A stretch of 11,288 nucleotides of DNA, taken from Gammaproteobacteria bacterium. Its GTDB lineage: Bacteria; Pseudomonadota; Gammaproteobacteria; Halothiobacillales; Halothiobacillaceae. Of the stretch, positions 10,972 to 11,288 are shown one piece after another. The notes under the pieces were generated by a model that ran no database searches, had not been told where the DNA came from, and saw only the letters and a program-made list of their open reading frames with translations. Within the stretch, counting starts at the first letter, position 1. Every line of letters starts with the position of its first letter. Made by a program: the position numbers and the translations under genes. The stretch lies in contig JARJMX020000011.1 of NCBI GenBank assembly GCA_029335925.2, forward strand, positions 1 to 11,288. Direction: 5' to 3'.

Positions 10972-11288
10972 ATGGGTATGTATAAATTCTTGCTGCCGGA
11001 CATTGGCAACTACGAAAACATCCCGGTCATCGAGCTTTTGGTGAACGAGGGCGACACCGTCGAGAAGGATCAGTCCATCCTCACCCTGGAGTCGGATAAG
11101 GCCACCATGGAGATCCCCGCCCCGGTCAGTGGTGTGATCCGTAACCTCCAGATCAAACTAGAAGACAAGGTCAGCAAGGGCAGCTACATCTGCGACATCG
11201 AAACTTCGATGGACACGCCGACGTCAGCGCCCCAAGAGATGGCGGCCGCTCCGATCACGGAGGCACCCAAGCCCGCAGCCGCGTCGGC
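10972..11288 (+). CDS. aceF: Pyruvate dehydrogenase E2 (dihydrolipoyllysine acetyltransferase), N-terminal part; runs off the window
   Basis: The frame is open from ATG 10972 to the window end (105 codons). AAGGAG at 10958-10963, overlapping the aceE stop, is 8 nt upstream; a second ATG at 10978 is less well spaced. The visible part is one lipoyl domain of about 80 residues (MYKFLLPDIGNYENIPVIEL, then ESDKATMEIPAPVSG). Lys43 in ESDKATME is the predicted lipoylation site. An Ala/Pro-rich segment begins near residue 84, as expected for the swinging linker before the next domain. The tight link to aceE makes E2 the best call. An E3 (dihydrolipoamide dehydrogenase) with an N-terminal lipoyl domain, known in some proteobacteria, cannot be excluded because the catalytic domain is not visible. 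Confidence 0.88.
   Translation, partial: MGMYKFLLPDIGNYENIPVIELLVNEGDTVEKDQSILTLESDKATMEIPAPVSGVIRNLQIKLEDKVSKGSYICDIETSMDTPTSAPQEMAAAPITEAPKPAAAS

Overview
This is a GC-rich bacterial chromosome segment. The closest family resemblances I can recall are to Gammaproteobacteria: an Acs/YjcH-like DUF485/ActP acetate module, HrpB helicase, Ni-type GloA, ArgG, and a homodimeric-type AceE followed by a lipoyl-domain AceF. I cannot name the genus from sequence alone. No insertion sequence, phage gene, CRISPR array, tRNA or rRNA is visible. Apart from one intergenic region, the window is ordinary core metabolism.

Layout: (1) 1-3349, plus strand: the 3' part of an acetyl-CoA synthetase gene, then a 227-bp spacer with a strong hairpin, then a DUF485 membrane protein gene overlapping actP by 4 bp. 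Together these import acetate and activate it to acetyl-CoA. A bidirectional-looking terminator closes this block. (2) 3443-6010, minus strand: hrpB, convergent with actP. (3) 6011-6391: a 381-bp gene-free region with a DnaA-box cluster (one perfect box, three one-mismatch boxes, several weaker ones, some in a 12-bp register), a consensus IHF site, Dam GATC sites in a 23-bp palindrome and an AT-rich core. It looks like a replication origin (oriC) or a DnaA-titrating/reactivating locus, and is the most interesting part of the window. (4) 6392-8064, minus strand: argG and then gloA, separated by 71 bp holding an intrinsic terminator. (5) 8065-8292: the divergent argG/aceE control region, with a 25-bp tandem duplication that resembles copies of the argG ribosome-binding site. 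(6) 8293-11288, plus strand: aceE and the start of aceF (pyruvate dehydrogenase E1 and E2), running off the window.

Functional theme: both ends feed acetyl-CoA (acetate uptake and activation on the left, pyruvate oxidation on the right). ArgG serves arginine synthesis and GloA removes methylglyoxal. No undescribed defence or accessory system could be supported. The best candidate for something new is the origin-like region between hrpB and gloA, followed by the repeat-bearing leader of argG.
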